From contig CM035357.1 of assembly GCA_020137815.1 (NCBI GenBank), positions 5,508,616-5,572,615 of the forward strand: a stretch of DNA of 64,000 nt, read 5' to 3'. The notes beneath the pieces are model-generated. The model was not told where the DNA came from and did not search any database. It worked only from the letters and a program-made list of their open reading frames with translations. Shown here piece by piece: positions 33,519 through 46,410 of the stretch. The position numbers and the translations under genes were made by a program. Origin of the DNA: Hormiphora californensis. Lineage: Eukaryota > Ctenophora > Tentaculata > Cydippida > Pleurobrachiidae. Every line of letters starts with the position of its first letter. Positions within the stretch are counted from its first letter, which is position 1.

Positions 33519-34678
33519 ATGCTAGAGCTACTTTTCTTCCTCTCTTTGGTGTCTCTATCAACTGAAGAAATGGCCGTGTTTCCCAGTGTTCCTGCGACAC
33601 TAGGAAATAATGTGGAAATTCGATGTTCTGCTCTTTACTACTCCAGTTTCCGGCAATCATATAATGCATATTGCCCAAAGTGTGGAATTTACTGGGAATT
33701 TGAAGGAGAAAGTCTCCAGAACTCATCTCGTGTTCAAATAAACCAGTTTTATTCAAAAGGATTCGCTGCTTTGACCCCGGATTCTGTTGCAACAGCGAAA
33801 CAGGTTGGCTTGACAACGCAGCTCCAATTCAATTGGGAGGACTATCGGTCTGATGATAATTATTATAGTAATAGCGGTACTTTGACAGAGGGGATAGCAT
33901 ATCTGAACAGCATTGTAACGATCAGCGGAGTAACTAGTGAGGATTTGGGGACTTATACCTGTAATTACACTGATCTTGGTTGGTACATATCGTCGAGAAA
34001 TACCACGCTATACGAGGGTGATCCAACCGCAGAAAATAGTAAGACGACTGGAATTTACTCACGGTTGAACAGTGAAGTTAATAAACCCTCAACTATTTAT
34101 GCCCAGTGTATCACCTCTGGAGGACCACCAGTTTGGAAGGCCAGGATTGCTACTAACGACTGTCCTGCATACTACACCAGCACAAACAATTCATGTGAAG
34201 ACAGCTCCATGATGAGCCTGGATGATTTAAAGAAACAGGACTTTTATCACTGTTTCAATTTCACCGAGGCCACCTCTTCTGACTGGATTTTCAGTTATCA
34301 AGTTTACTGAAGTCTCCTGTGAATCTAATGAGCTGGATGATGTAGTGTTTCTACTGCCTTCAAGATAGCTACAGTGATAGATGGTCCTTCCATCTTGAGT
34401 GGCAGGGGTATTTCTCTCTAACTCAAGCAAAAGTAAATGCAGTAGAGGAGCAGGATTACCGGTATAAACGAATTGGAAATCAGAGGAGGGATGAGGAGAT
34501 ATCCGTGGCTATATATGTTGTTCCTGTCCTTATGTCTTGTATAATAATAGCTGTATTAATTATCGCATCAGTCAGAGGGAAATGTTGTTATAGCCGCCGT
34601 ACTCTCTTCGCTACTCCGATCAGTGTGCCGGTATCTGGTGGTGTTCCTATCCAACAACCACCTGCATACAGTGGGTAA
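33519..34678 (+). CDS. Ig-like type I membrane protein with cytoplasmic PPxY motif
   Basis: The ATG at 33519 begins MLELLFFLSLVSLS, a good signal peptide. An Ig-like domain follows, with Cys36, Trp59 and DLGTYTC (Cys148). A second module carries CITSGGPPVW and DFYHCFNF, and several N-x-S/T sites are present. The first frame stops at 34310. Downstream, another frame encodes FYCLQDSYSDRW, a basic spacer, the membrane segment SVAIYVVPVLMSCIIIAVLI, and a tail ending VPIQQPPAYSG before TAA at 34678. Two readings join them. One is a 44-base intron (34302-34345, GT-AG, phase 0). The other is one extra T at each of two T-triplets (34303-34305 and 34348-34350), which would keep a third Cys-containing repeat (TEVSCESNELDD). 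PPAY is a classical WW-domain ligand. A surface receptor or adhesion role is inferred. No orthologue is recognised. Confidence 0.7.
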
Positions 34679-35077
34679 CTGAATGTGGAGCACTGTCGCG
34701 TAGATACTATACCGCTGAATGAACGGCCACTTAGACGTGACATCTCCAAATTATAATAGAGATTCTTGAGCCGAAGGGCGAAGGCCGCAAAAGACAGTCT
34801 GAACAGTGAACAAATCAAACAATGTGCCTTTACTGAAACAACAATTTACAGGTCTGATATCTAGTACTATTGATCTTGAATTAGTTTTAATGAACTCTTA
34901 TGTGCTTTATAGTATTACTTACTTTTTGTGTTTATCGTATTTACAGAATTGGTTATTAAATATAAACGTAATTGTCATACAATTGAAATGTTTCCTTTAG
35001 CTGTTTCATTATTAGCTTTCTAAAAAACCGACTATTTCTTAGTACGCAACAACATCTCACACCCCTTCCCTCTAGCG

Positions 35078-37367
35078 ATGTTTCTAAGTCGAGCTCTCCG
35101 ATCATCATGTCGATCTCTTCACACAGTGACACTGTTCCCCGGTGATGGAATTGGCCCTCAAATATCCGAGTCTGTGAAGAAGATCTTTGAAGCAGCTGAA
35201 GTGCCAATCCAGTGGGAGGAGCGACAGGTCTACCCCATTCTAGGTATAACTGATTCAATGTTGTGATTAGTGAATAGTAATTAGTAAGTTGTTTTTTGTT
35301 GTGGGTGTTTGCTGAAAATTAGAAAAGTGGCAATTTAGTTGTTACTGAAAAGTGGTCGGGTCAGACGTAACGCGCGAGCCCAATCTTGTGAGAAAAGAAG
35401 GGAGAGTTCGGGTAGGCGCGCACGCAACTCCAAATCTCCAACTCTGCAGCTCTGGACCAGCCGTGTTTTAAAATTCCTTGCTTCCATGCCACACACACTC
35501 CTTGATCCCCTCTCCTCAGAACCGAACGGAAAAACACGAATCCCCGAGGATGCAGTTGAATCGATTTTCAAGAACAAGATTGGTCTGAAGGGACCCATGA
35601 GGACTGCGATTGGAAAGGGCCATGTATCCCTCAACCTTACAATTAGGAGAACGTTTGGTTTGTATGCGAATGTCCGACCTGCCAAGAGTATTCCGGGTGT
35701 TATCACTCCTTACAGCAAGCAGGGTGTGGATGTTGTTATCATGAGGGAAAATACGGAGGGAGAATACAGTGGTATTGAGCATCAGGTCAGTAGATATTAC
35801 TGGAGTATTTTTCATTCAGTTTAAATTTTAAGTAGATAGTATTCCTATCCCTTACAAGTTCTTCCCATTGAAGACATTCTCTCCCAACTTCAATTGATAA
35901 CAATTTGACACTATGTTACAGGTAGTCCCAGGTGTGGTACAGAGTGTCAAACTAATTACCCGGGAGGCCAGTAAGAATGTCGCCGAGTACGCTTTCCAGT
36001 ATGCTCAAGATCACGGGAGAAAGAACATCGTGGCTCTGCACAAGGCTAACATTATGAAAATGAGCGATGGAATGTTCCTGGAGCAGTGTCGAGAAGTTTC
36101 TGCTAAGGTAATCATCATTGTATAATATCCTTTCTATCATTATCTCTATCATTATTTAACCTTAAAATACTAGGGTAAGCATCATTATATCGTTTTATTT
36201 CTTATCGATCGTTCCTACTTTCTCATCTACTGTGTTGTCATAATATTGTTTCAAACGTTATCTAAAGTCGGATTTTTTGAAACTGTCACGCCTTTGTTTC
36301 TCGACCAATTTTGTCAAACCAAAGTTTGCTCTTTCCGATGATATGCGGTTTTTTGCCGAAAAGTGAAAGCAATTCAAGTGGGGGCTGTCACGCACAAATA
36401 CGACGCCGCGCGTGAAAAGGGGGGTGACAGTTTCAATTTTCAAAAAATCCGACTTTACCCCCATGATTGGTTATTGTTCTTGATTCTTCTCCACATTTGC
36501 CTCTGACTATCAAACTTATATCCTGCAGTTCCCTGAGGTCAACTATCGTGAGATGTACCTGGATTCAGCGTGTCTTAAAATTGTCAGTGATCCCTCCCAG
36601 TTTGATGTTATGCTAATGCCCAACCTATATGGTGATATTTTCAGTGACCTAACAGCAGGTAAAGCCCATAATGTCGTGTTAAGAGCATTGGAATATATGT
36701 TTCCTATTTAAAACAGATAAAAATATCTGATAGCGGGGTCGGGGAGGGGGTCCAGTATTCCATATAGTTCGTAACAATACCACCCCTTCCCTTCCGCGAC
36801 CCTCTCACCGCACCCCACTGTTAGGTTTAATTGGAGGACTTGGCTTGGCTCCCAGTGGGAACATGGGCAAGGACGGTATTGCTATTTACGAGGCTGTCCA
36901 TGGCACCGCTGATGATCTCGTTGAAGCGGTAAGAAAGAGAGAGTGAGAGACAGAAAGATAGAGATAGAGACAGACACTGAGAGTAGAGACAGAAACAGTA
37001 AGTAGAGACAGAACCATAGAGTACTGAGTAGAAACAGGGATTACTGAGTAGAGACATACACTGAGAGTAGAGACAGAAAGATAGAGTACTGAGTAGAGAC
37101 AGAAAGATAGAGACAGAAAGGTACAAACCTATCCACAGCAACTGACATCAATCTCTCTCTCCAAAACAGAACAAAGGAAATCCCACCGCACTCCTAATGT
37201 CAGCACTCATGATGCTCCGACATATGGGCCTCAAACCCCAAGCTGATAAAATCGAGGCAGCTGTTTTGGAAACCCTGACAGAGAGGAAGATCGTGACGGG
37301 TGATATTGGTGGCACTGCTACTAATCCCGAATACGCTGACGAAATTTGTAGAAAGATCAGGGGTTAG
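35078..37367 (+). CDS. IDH3A: mitochondrial NAD-dependent isocitrate dehydrogenase, catalytic alpha subunit
   Basis: Six exons: 35078-35243, 35520-35785, 35922-36107, 36529-36658, 36825-36928 and 37170-37367 (TAG). All phases fit, giving 349 residues. The N-terminus [16 protein letters not shown] is an Arg/Ser-rich mitochondrial presequence, followed by FPGDGIGP. Substrate and metal motifs are present: [48 protein letters not shown] and VHGTADD. The family converts isocitrate plus NAD+ to 2-oxoglutarate, CO2 and NADH in the TCA cycle, as a heteromer with beta and gamma subunits. [10 protein letters not shown] and the length favour alpha over the regulatory subunits. Intron 3 carries a short inverted-repeat element (36263-36457). 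The gene is intact and about 230 bp upstream of the next gene. Confidence 0.95.
36263..36457. mobile_element. 195-bp inverted-repeat element in IDH3A intron 3
   Basis: Starts TAAAGTCGGATTTTTTGAAA and ends with its near reverse complement TTTTCAAAAAATCCGACTTTA. CTGTCAC and GTGACAG repeat the symmetry further in. The outer TA on each side could be a TA target duplication. Confidence 0.7.
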
Positions 37368-37600
37368 AAAGAGGGAGAGAGTTTTGTCTATATTAATATA
37401 AGTTGTTCATCTAACATTGTAAATATATCATTTCCCTAAGCTAAACACGCACACCGCTTTATTTGTAATGTTCGACAAAGTGTGTGTTTTAATTCATACA
37501 GTTCCACCCTCTTGATCTTGTTTTATATGTGTATATCCCTAAAATTACACAGCCCTCTCAAAAGTGTACCCCTAACCCCCTAACTCTCTTCAAGACTACC

Positions 37601-40459
<2,859 letters not shown>

Positions 40460-40629
40460 CAATGTTTGACTTTCTCAGAAGTTGTTTCGTGTTATAATAA
40501 TTTATTTCTGTATTGAAATTTATCCATCTTACTTTTTGCAGTTGTTTTTATGCTCTAAATAATTATTTTTCTTCCCCTCCATACCAGTTAATTTGATCTA
40601 ATTAAATTAATTCATTTTCATAGTGCAGT

Positions 40630-41435
40630 ATGTTGAAGGTATTGAAGCGAGTGCCCAATGCCCGTCTCCCCGAGAGAAAATCAGAGCACGCCGCAGGATA
40701 TGACATCTTTAGCGCCGAATCTATGAACATTCCTCCCCATGGAAAGGTATTTAATTGGTTACCATGGTAACATATTTTCATCCTCAATTCATCACCCACC
40801 TCCTTGTTACCCCCTTTAACAATCCCTCCGACTGCTACAATCCCTCCCTTTTCCGCAGGCTATTGTAAAGACCGGTATCTCCATCGCCCTGCCAGAGGGT
40901 TGCTACGGACGGATTGCACCTCGATCCGGCCTAGCCGCAAAACACCACATTGACATTGGAGCCGGTGTTATTGACAGGGATTACAGGGGTGAGGTTGGAG
41001 TTGTGATGTTTAATCTGAGTGGAGAGGAGTTCAGTGTCAAGGAGGGAGATAGGATTGCTCAGCTGGTGCTAGAGAGGATCTATACACCTCCAGTCACTGA
41101 GGTGAGTTGTTAGGAGCTAGTGGCACCCGGTACGGACTTGTTACTCAACCGGGCACCCTGCCTGGCAACGCTCAAATCGGGCCGGCGCCACCAGACAGCG
41201 GACGCTGGAGTCCAGTATTTGTTTGTCGTCATATTAACCTGGGAATGGGGATACCGGGCCTATTGTTTCGTGTTTGTCAGCCTTATTTTCCTTTATTTTG
41301 ATTTGAATTCCTCCCTTTCGACAGGTAACTGATTTGGATGCCACTGAGAGAGGAGAAGGAGGGTTTGGTAGCACTGGAGTTTCTGACAAGGTTGAGGAAT
41401 TCGTTGACAAACGTGCAAAATTAGATGGAGTTTAA
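40630..41435 (+). CDS. DUT: deoxyuridine 5'-triphosphate nucleotidohydrolase (dUTPase)
   Basis: Three exons: 40630-40746, 40859-41101 and 41325-41435 (TAA), in phase, giving 156 residues, the usual size of a trimeric dUTPase. All five motifs are present: I AGYDIFS (22-28), II PRSGLA (60-65), [16 protein letters not shown] (72-84, with Asp78 and Tyr81), [11 protein letters not shown] (101-109) and [11 protein letters not shown] (129-138). The enzyme hydrolyses dUTP to dUMP and pyrophosphate with Mg2+, keeping uracil out of DNA and feeding thymidylate synthesis. There is no mitochondrial presequence from this start, so this is the nuclear-type form. The start lies only 170 bp after the hnRNP stop. 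Confidence 0.96.
41171..41198. mobile_element. short palindromic element, family A (right-end fragment)
   Basis: CTCAAATCGGGCCGGCGCCACCAGACAG in the second DUT intron resembles the right half of the family (CTCAGATGGGTCGCGGCGCC-AGACAG). It is a fragment only. Confidence 0.45.
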
Positions 41436-41647
41436 ACATACTTGTCCCGAGTGGAAATGGTCCATTTTTAAATTCAATATTTTTAACTCGTCCTCTATCA
41501 TTTTTATTTCATATTACACCAATTTATACATGCCCAATTATAATTTGTACTTTATTTGAGATATCAGTGCTTTCTTGTTTTCTATTCCCATTCCTTAGAC
41601 CACCTGGCAAATATTCCAGTTCTTGATCCCCTCTCCTTCCAACTTAA

Positions 41648-41683
41648 GAGTATCCCATATCCCATATCCCATATCCCATATCT
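41648..41683. repeat. short (TATCCCA)n tandem repeat
   Basis: About four to five units of 7-8 bases directly upstream of the 41706 element. A further single unit abuts the left end of that element. Confidence 0.8.
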
Positions 41684-41705
41684 CCTTCCAACTAAAGAGT
41701 ATCCC

Positions 41706-42842
41706 ATATGGTCAATGTTATTTTTGTCTGGTTCGTTTTTGACTTCGAAAAATGGACACTTTTACATTTAGTCACTTTTGGACAACTAAATAATGCCAAA
41801 TTAACGAAATATTCCGAATTTATTAATAAAAATGTATAATAATCGCTTTTACAACTCTAAAATTTGAATAACTCATTTCGTGAGGTGCCGGTGACATAGT
41901 TTGCAAAAGCATGTGCTGTTCCGTCAATTTTTAATAATTTTTCCTAAAATTTTCGAAAATATGCTGAAAAATGTCCAATATAAACACCTATTAAAATATG
42001 TAAGCAAACTTACTCAATCTATGAGGTGCAAACGGTGTTTAAAGTTACACTGTATACTTACAGCTACTTTTAAGCCTGTAGCACCTCACTTTCACGACTT
42101 TTCCTAGCTAGATACTTGCAGTAGACTCAAAACCATCATTTGTACCAAAAAAGTTCCAAAAATTTTGCTCAATGAGTGAGGTGCACCCAAAAAACGGTAT
42201 TTTCTTCAAACACTAATTGCACCTCACTCAGTGAGTATATAGTTCTAAAAGTGGCCTTAATTTGCTCATATGACATCCCCAAACACTACCTTATCGACTC
42301 CAATGTCATTACTCAACCTGTGAGGTGCCCTGGAGAAGTAGGTAAAATATGTCATTTTTCAAAGGTCTGCACCTCACTCGCTGAGTAATTTTTAGATTAA
42401 ATTTTAGGTAAATCAGGGGGGAAATTGTCCAATCTTGCTATATACCAAGTTTCAAATCATTATTCACTCATTTGACCCCTGAAGAGTAAACTTTTGGCTC
42501 TAAAAACGGCTTGCACCTCACTAAATGAGTAAAATTGTCTTAGCTTTTCACCTCATCTGATGAGTTAGAAATCAATCTAGCTTTTCCGAAAATTTCGAGA
42601 TTTTTGCTCAAACGGTATTCCTGTAAATCAAAAGCACCTCACGTGGGCACCTCACGGGATATTTCAGTGTCTAGCACCTCACTGGATTGAGCTAGAGACA
42701 TCGCGTTTTCACAATAATGAAGTTTTGACAATTTTTCAATTTTTTGAGGTGCTGAGTAAAACCTTGGGGGTTGTAGCCTATTTACTATAGCTCGATGGAA
42801 AATTTTGGTCAGCGAGCCAGACAAAAATAACATTGACCATAT
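41706..42842. mobile_element. 1137-bp inverted-repeat element packed with a 19-bp iterated motif
   Basis: Terminal inverted repeats of about 30 bp (ATATGGTCAATGTTATTT at the left, its reverse complement at the right) bound the unit. The outer TA on each side could be the target duplication. Inside, the motif TACTCA-N4-GTGAGGTGC, in either orientation, occurs at about 41871, 42011, 42167, 42219, 42309, 42369, 42513, 42549 and 42674. Half-motifs lie at 42081, 42634, 42647 and 42745. There is no open frame of note, so it is non-autonomous. It lies between DUT and TMA7 and supplies most of that 1.5-kb gap. Confidence 0.82.
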
Positions 42843-42914
42843 CTACTATTATCACCTTCAGTTAACCCACCTCATCCCTTCGATTACTAACCCCCCCCCC
42901 CCCCCCCCCATTAA

Positions 42915-43369
<455 letters not shown>

Positions 43370-43593
43370 CGACAACGACGCTGCTTAGTTAATTGATTAG
43401 TCGGTTAATTAATTGTTGTTGGGGTTGTTTCTTTGTGTATTAATTGTTTTTACCCTTTAAATCAGTTATATGACCCAGTTCTTGTGTATTTTATTCCAAT
43501 CTTCCAATGTCCCAGCTCCCCCAACATTAATTAATTTAATTAATTTGATTAACTATTAGATGATTTTATCTTCTTCCCTATTGTAGCTACCCC

Positions 43594-45285
43594 ATGCCTC
43601 TATCAGCAGCGTTACTTCAACGACTTAAAAAGAGGGGAATCGGAGTCGAGGGTTCAGGTAAACTATGCTCATACCCAATTTTATTTTGTCGTACTATATG
43701 ACTGTAATCATGTCGCACACGCGGCTCGTTTCGGAGAGGGCAGTCTTTTGTATATAATATTGACAAAAAACACTCCCACCCTGCAGATGAATGGGAGTGT
43801 CCTAACGCTTGGAACAAGTACCACACTTGCACTGATTGGTGCAAACAGAACTGGAAGGTGTCCTCCCAGAAAAAGGTAAGACACCAGGAGACTGTATGGC
43901 GGCGCCATACCCCATTTGATTCGCGACAGTGCGCTCAGATGGGGTCGCGGCGCCAGACAGCCAGGAGATCCGTGATCATTTTTACGTGGTACCCGGTAGC
44001 TGCAAAAGGTGTCAGTGGACCATTTTTTTGGCCTAATAACAAACAAACCTCTTTCTTATTCTTATTCGGAAGTACCGAGGTACCATCATTTCCTCAAGTA
44101 TCACAATAATAATTCCCCCATCAGCCGGTGATTGAAGATATCTACGATAAGATCCCAACATGCTGGAGACTGGTACCCGATGATAAATCAGGGAGTTGCT
44201 ACTTTTGGAATATCAACACAAACGTTGTTCAGTGGAGATCACCTGTCATATTAGATAGTAAGTATAGTCGGACCCCGATTTACCGGGACACCTGGGGAAA
44301 TCGGGGGCCAGTGCTCAGTAAATCGGGGTCCGACTATACATTTAGTTGTTGGGAGACGATCTCAGACTGGTATCATTGGCGTGGGGGATTGAGAATTCTT
44401 TTTTGCCTTGCTACCTTCCCGATCTGGTATCTTCCTAACAAATTACCCCTCTCTCTCTCTCAGGAGATGCTAAATGTACTGCAGCAGAACCCTCCTCTAT
44501 GGGACCACCACCATCCCAACCCAGTGGCCCGGCAGTGTTCTCAGCCCCCGCACAACTAGTAAGTAATTTGGGGAGGAGCCTAGCTGCCCAGCAGGAACCG
44601 ACCGAATCAGGAAATACTGGTCCCTGATTGGCTGATAACCAACCACGTGACCTAAATAACGAGTACTGATTGGTTGTTTACTTGTTTCGGTCGATTCCTG
44701 CTGCCCAGACACAGGATACAATATGTTCTTGAGGAGAATGTAGTGTTTCCCGTTCCTGTTGAGTAACTCAACAAGTTCCTGGGTAGTTCACGGTGTAAAC
44801 ATCATGTTGCTAGTGAATTCGACCTGGCTCTGATTATATAAGCAAACTTCTAACGACAACTATGTTAATTTCTTATTGCTCTAACGTGTTTCTATGTGTT
44901 TAGATAAAAAGGAAAGATGTACAGAGTAAGAAGGGCCCTGCCAAGAAAAGAAGGGAGGAAGAGAATGATCCAATGGATCCTTCTTCGTATAGCGATGCTC
45001 CAAAGTAAGTTTCCATTTTAATGGGGGGGGGGCAATTAACATATTGATTATATGACGCCCCCTCCCCGAGTGTGACATAATCCATGTTGAGGGTCGTGGT
45101 GTAAATAAAAGTGTCTTTACTTGTACAATTTTCTTTCTCTCAGGGGTGATTGGAAGAGAGGTTTACCAAAGTTGGGTGATGCAAAAACGGGAGTTGATTC
45201 TACCGCGACTGGACCGCTATTCCAACAGCGACCACTTCCCTCCCCTGGTGACATAATGAGAATGAACCAAAGCAATAAGAAATGA
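43594..45285 (+). CDS. PQBP1: polyglutamine-binding protein 1 homologue (WW-domain splicing factor)
   Basis: Six exons: 43594-43657, 43787-43875, 44125-44257, 44464-44558, 44904-45004 and 45144-45285 (TGA), in phase, giving 207 residues. The N-terminus is [17 protein letters not shown] Cys-rich stretch [17 protein letters not shown] follows, then a WW domain (IPTCWRL...[13 protein letters not shown]). After a Pro-rich linker and a basic KRKD...KKRR segment comes the conserved C-terminal region [16 protein letters not shown]...GLPK and GPLFQQRP, which in human PQBP1 binds the U5-15kD spliceosomal protein. The long polar dipeptide repeat of vertebrate PQBP1 is absent. The protein is nuclear and acts in pre-mRNA splicing and transcription. 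The introns have collected three different short transposons (43892, 44263, 44592). Confidence 0.93.
43892..43960. mobile_element. short palindromic element, family A (full-length copy)
   Basis: CTGTATGGCGGCGCCATACC at the left and GGTCGCGGCGCCAGACAG at the right, with the core GACAGTGCGCTCAGATGGGG. It is in PQBP1 intron 2, in the same orientation as the 2184 copy. Confidence 0.8.
44263..44338. mobile_element. 76-bp MITE, family B (TA-flanked, GTCGGACCCCGATTTA ends)
   Basis: Begins TATAGTCGGACCCCGATTTA and ends TAAATCGGGGTCCGACTATA, a perfect 20-base terminal inverted repeat with TA at the edge. Longer relatives are at 46411 and 63551. It is in PQBP1 intron 3, six bases from the splice donor. 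Confidence 0.85.
44592..44700. mobile_element. 109-bp MITE, family C, with an 8-bp target duplication (hAT-like)
   Basis: The ends CAGGAACCGACCGAA and its near reverse complement TTCGGTCGATTCCTG are flanked on both sides by CTGCCCAG (44584-44591 and 44701-44708). An 8-bp duplication with CAG-type ends is typical of hAT transposons. The interior AATACTGGTCCCTGATTGGC is almost identical to the copy at 56534. It is in PQBP1 intron 4. Confidence 0.85.
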
Positions 45286-46410
45286 ACTATAATGGACTCT
45301 TAATATTATATCTCCCCTTAATCTTTCTCAATTACCACCATATTACCACCGATATCAGACTGGAACATTGTTTTAGTGGTATTCACTGTTTGGCGATGTG
45401 GAATGTGGATTCAGAATTTGACTGCTTAACTTTTAATTGTATGTAATGACATCAACAGCTTCCATGTCAGCAATGAATCGTGTTTCTCGCATTCTTCCCT
45501 TATCTGCCAAGTTTGGCAGCATAATACATTGTGCGGCTGTAATACCATCACTGCGCCGCAATCATCCGCCGCGCTTATTGTTCTCAAAACGTCGATTTAT
45601 TTCACGCGCGCGCCTTAAATTTTGAAATTTCAGTTCGGGGCAAAAGTTTTTTTAAATCTAGGTCAGTGCCTCGATGAATTTTCAATTTTGGCAAACGAGA
45701 TAGGGCTGGCCCGTGGCCGTTAGGTTATGGTTAGGGCTATGTTTTGGGTTATCGGTTAGTACTATCGATTATTTATTAGAAATTGTTTGGTTTACCCGAA
45801 TTGGCCATTCAGTAGGCTTAGAGGTACCTAGATTATAACTGCGACTGTACTGCAGCATAGGCCAACCGCCAAATGTTCCAAAAAATACATATAGAAAAGC
45901 ACTGCATCACTTTGAGGGGCCTGCCAATTCCACAAACAAGGTCTGTAAGGGTGTGACTAAGGAGGTTTTCCGGAAGCAGGACCCCAGTGGCCAGCCGCCA
46001 GTTATTTCCACTGTTTGCCATAAAATCGTTCAAGGATTTCATAAAAGGGGATTTTCAAAGAATTAAGAATGTAAAATAACATCTTGATGTCACAAGTTTC
46101 AGAGCTGCAAGGAGCCATTTTCCGTTATCGTAAGGACTAATGATTAGGGTGTCTGGGATCTTACTATCAGAGACGATTTGATTCAGCTGGACACTGCTTA
46201 ATAGTGCCTTTTAATCGGTGTCGTTAATTGGAGAAAATGCTTCCAGGAGCCAATGAATTAGTTAACGATCATTTAGATTGTTCCCCCGAAAGCAGTATGA
46301 TTCACCTGTTGACAACCATGCTCATTTATAACACATTATTTTCACATGCATGTGTAATTCACTGTCCGTCAATGCCGAATATGCAAATCATCTAGCACCC
46401 GAATAATATA
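45286..46410. other. intergenic region downstream of PQBP1
   Basis: It contains the PQBP1 3' end and otherwise no supported exon. Weak TTAGGG-like words near 45720-45765 are too few to call telomeric. Confidence 0.5.
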
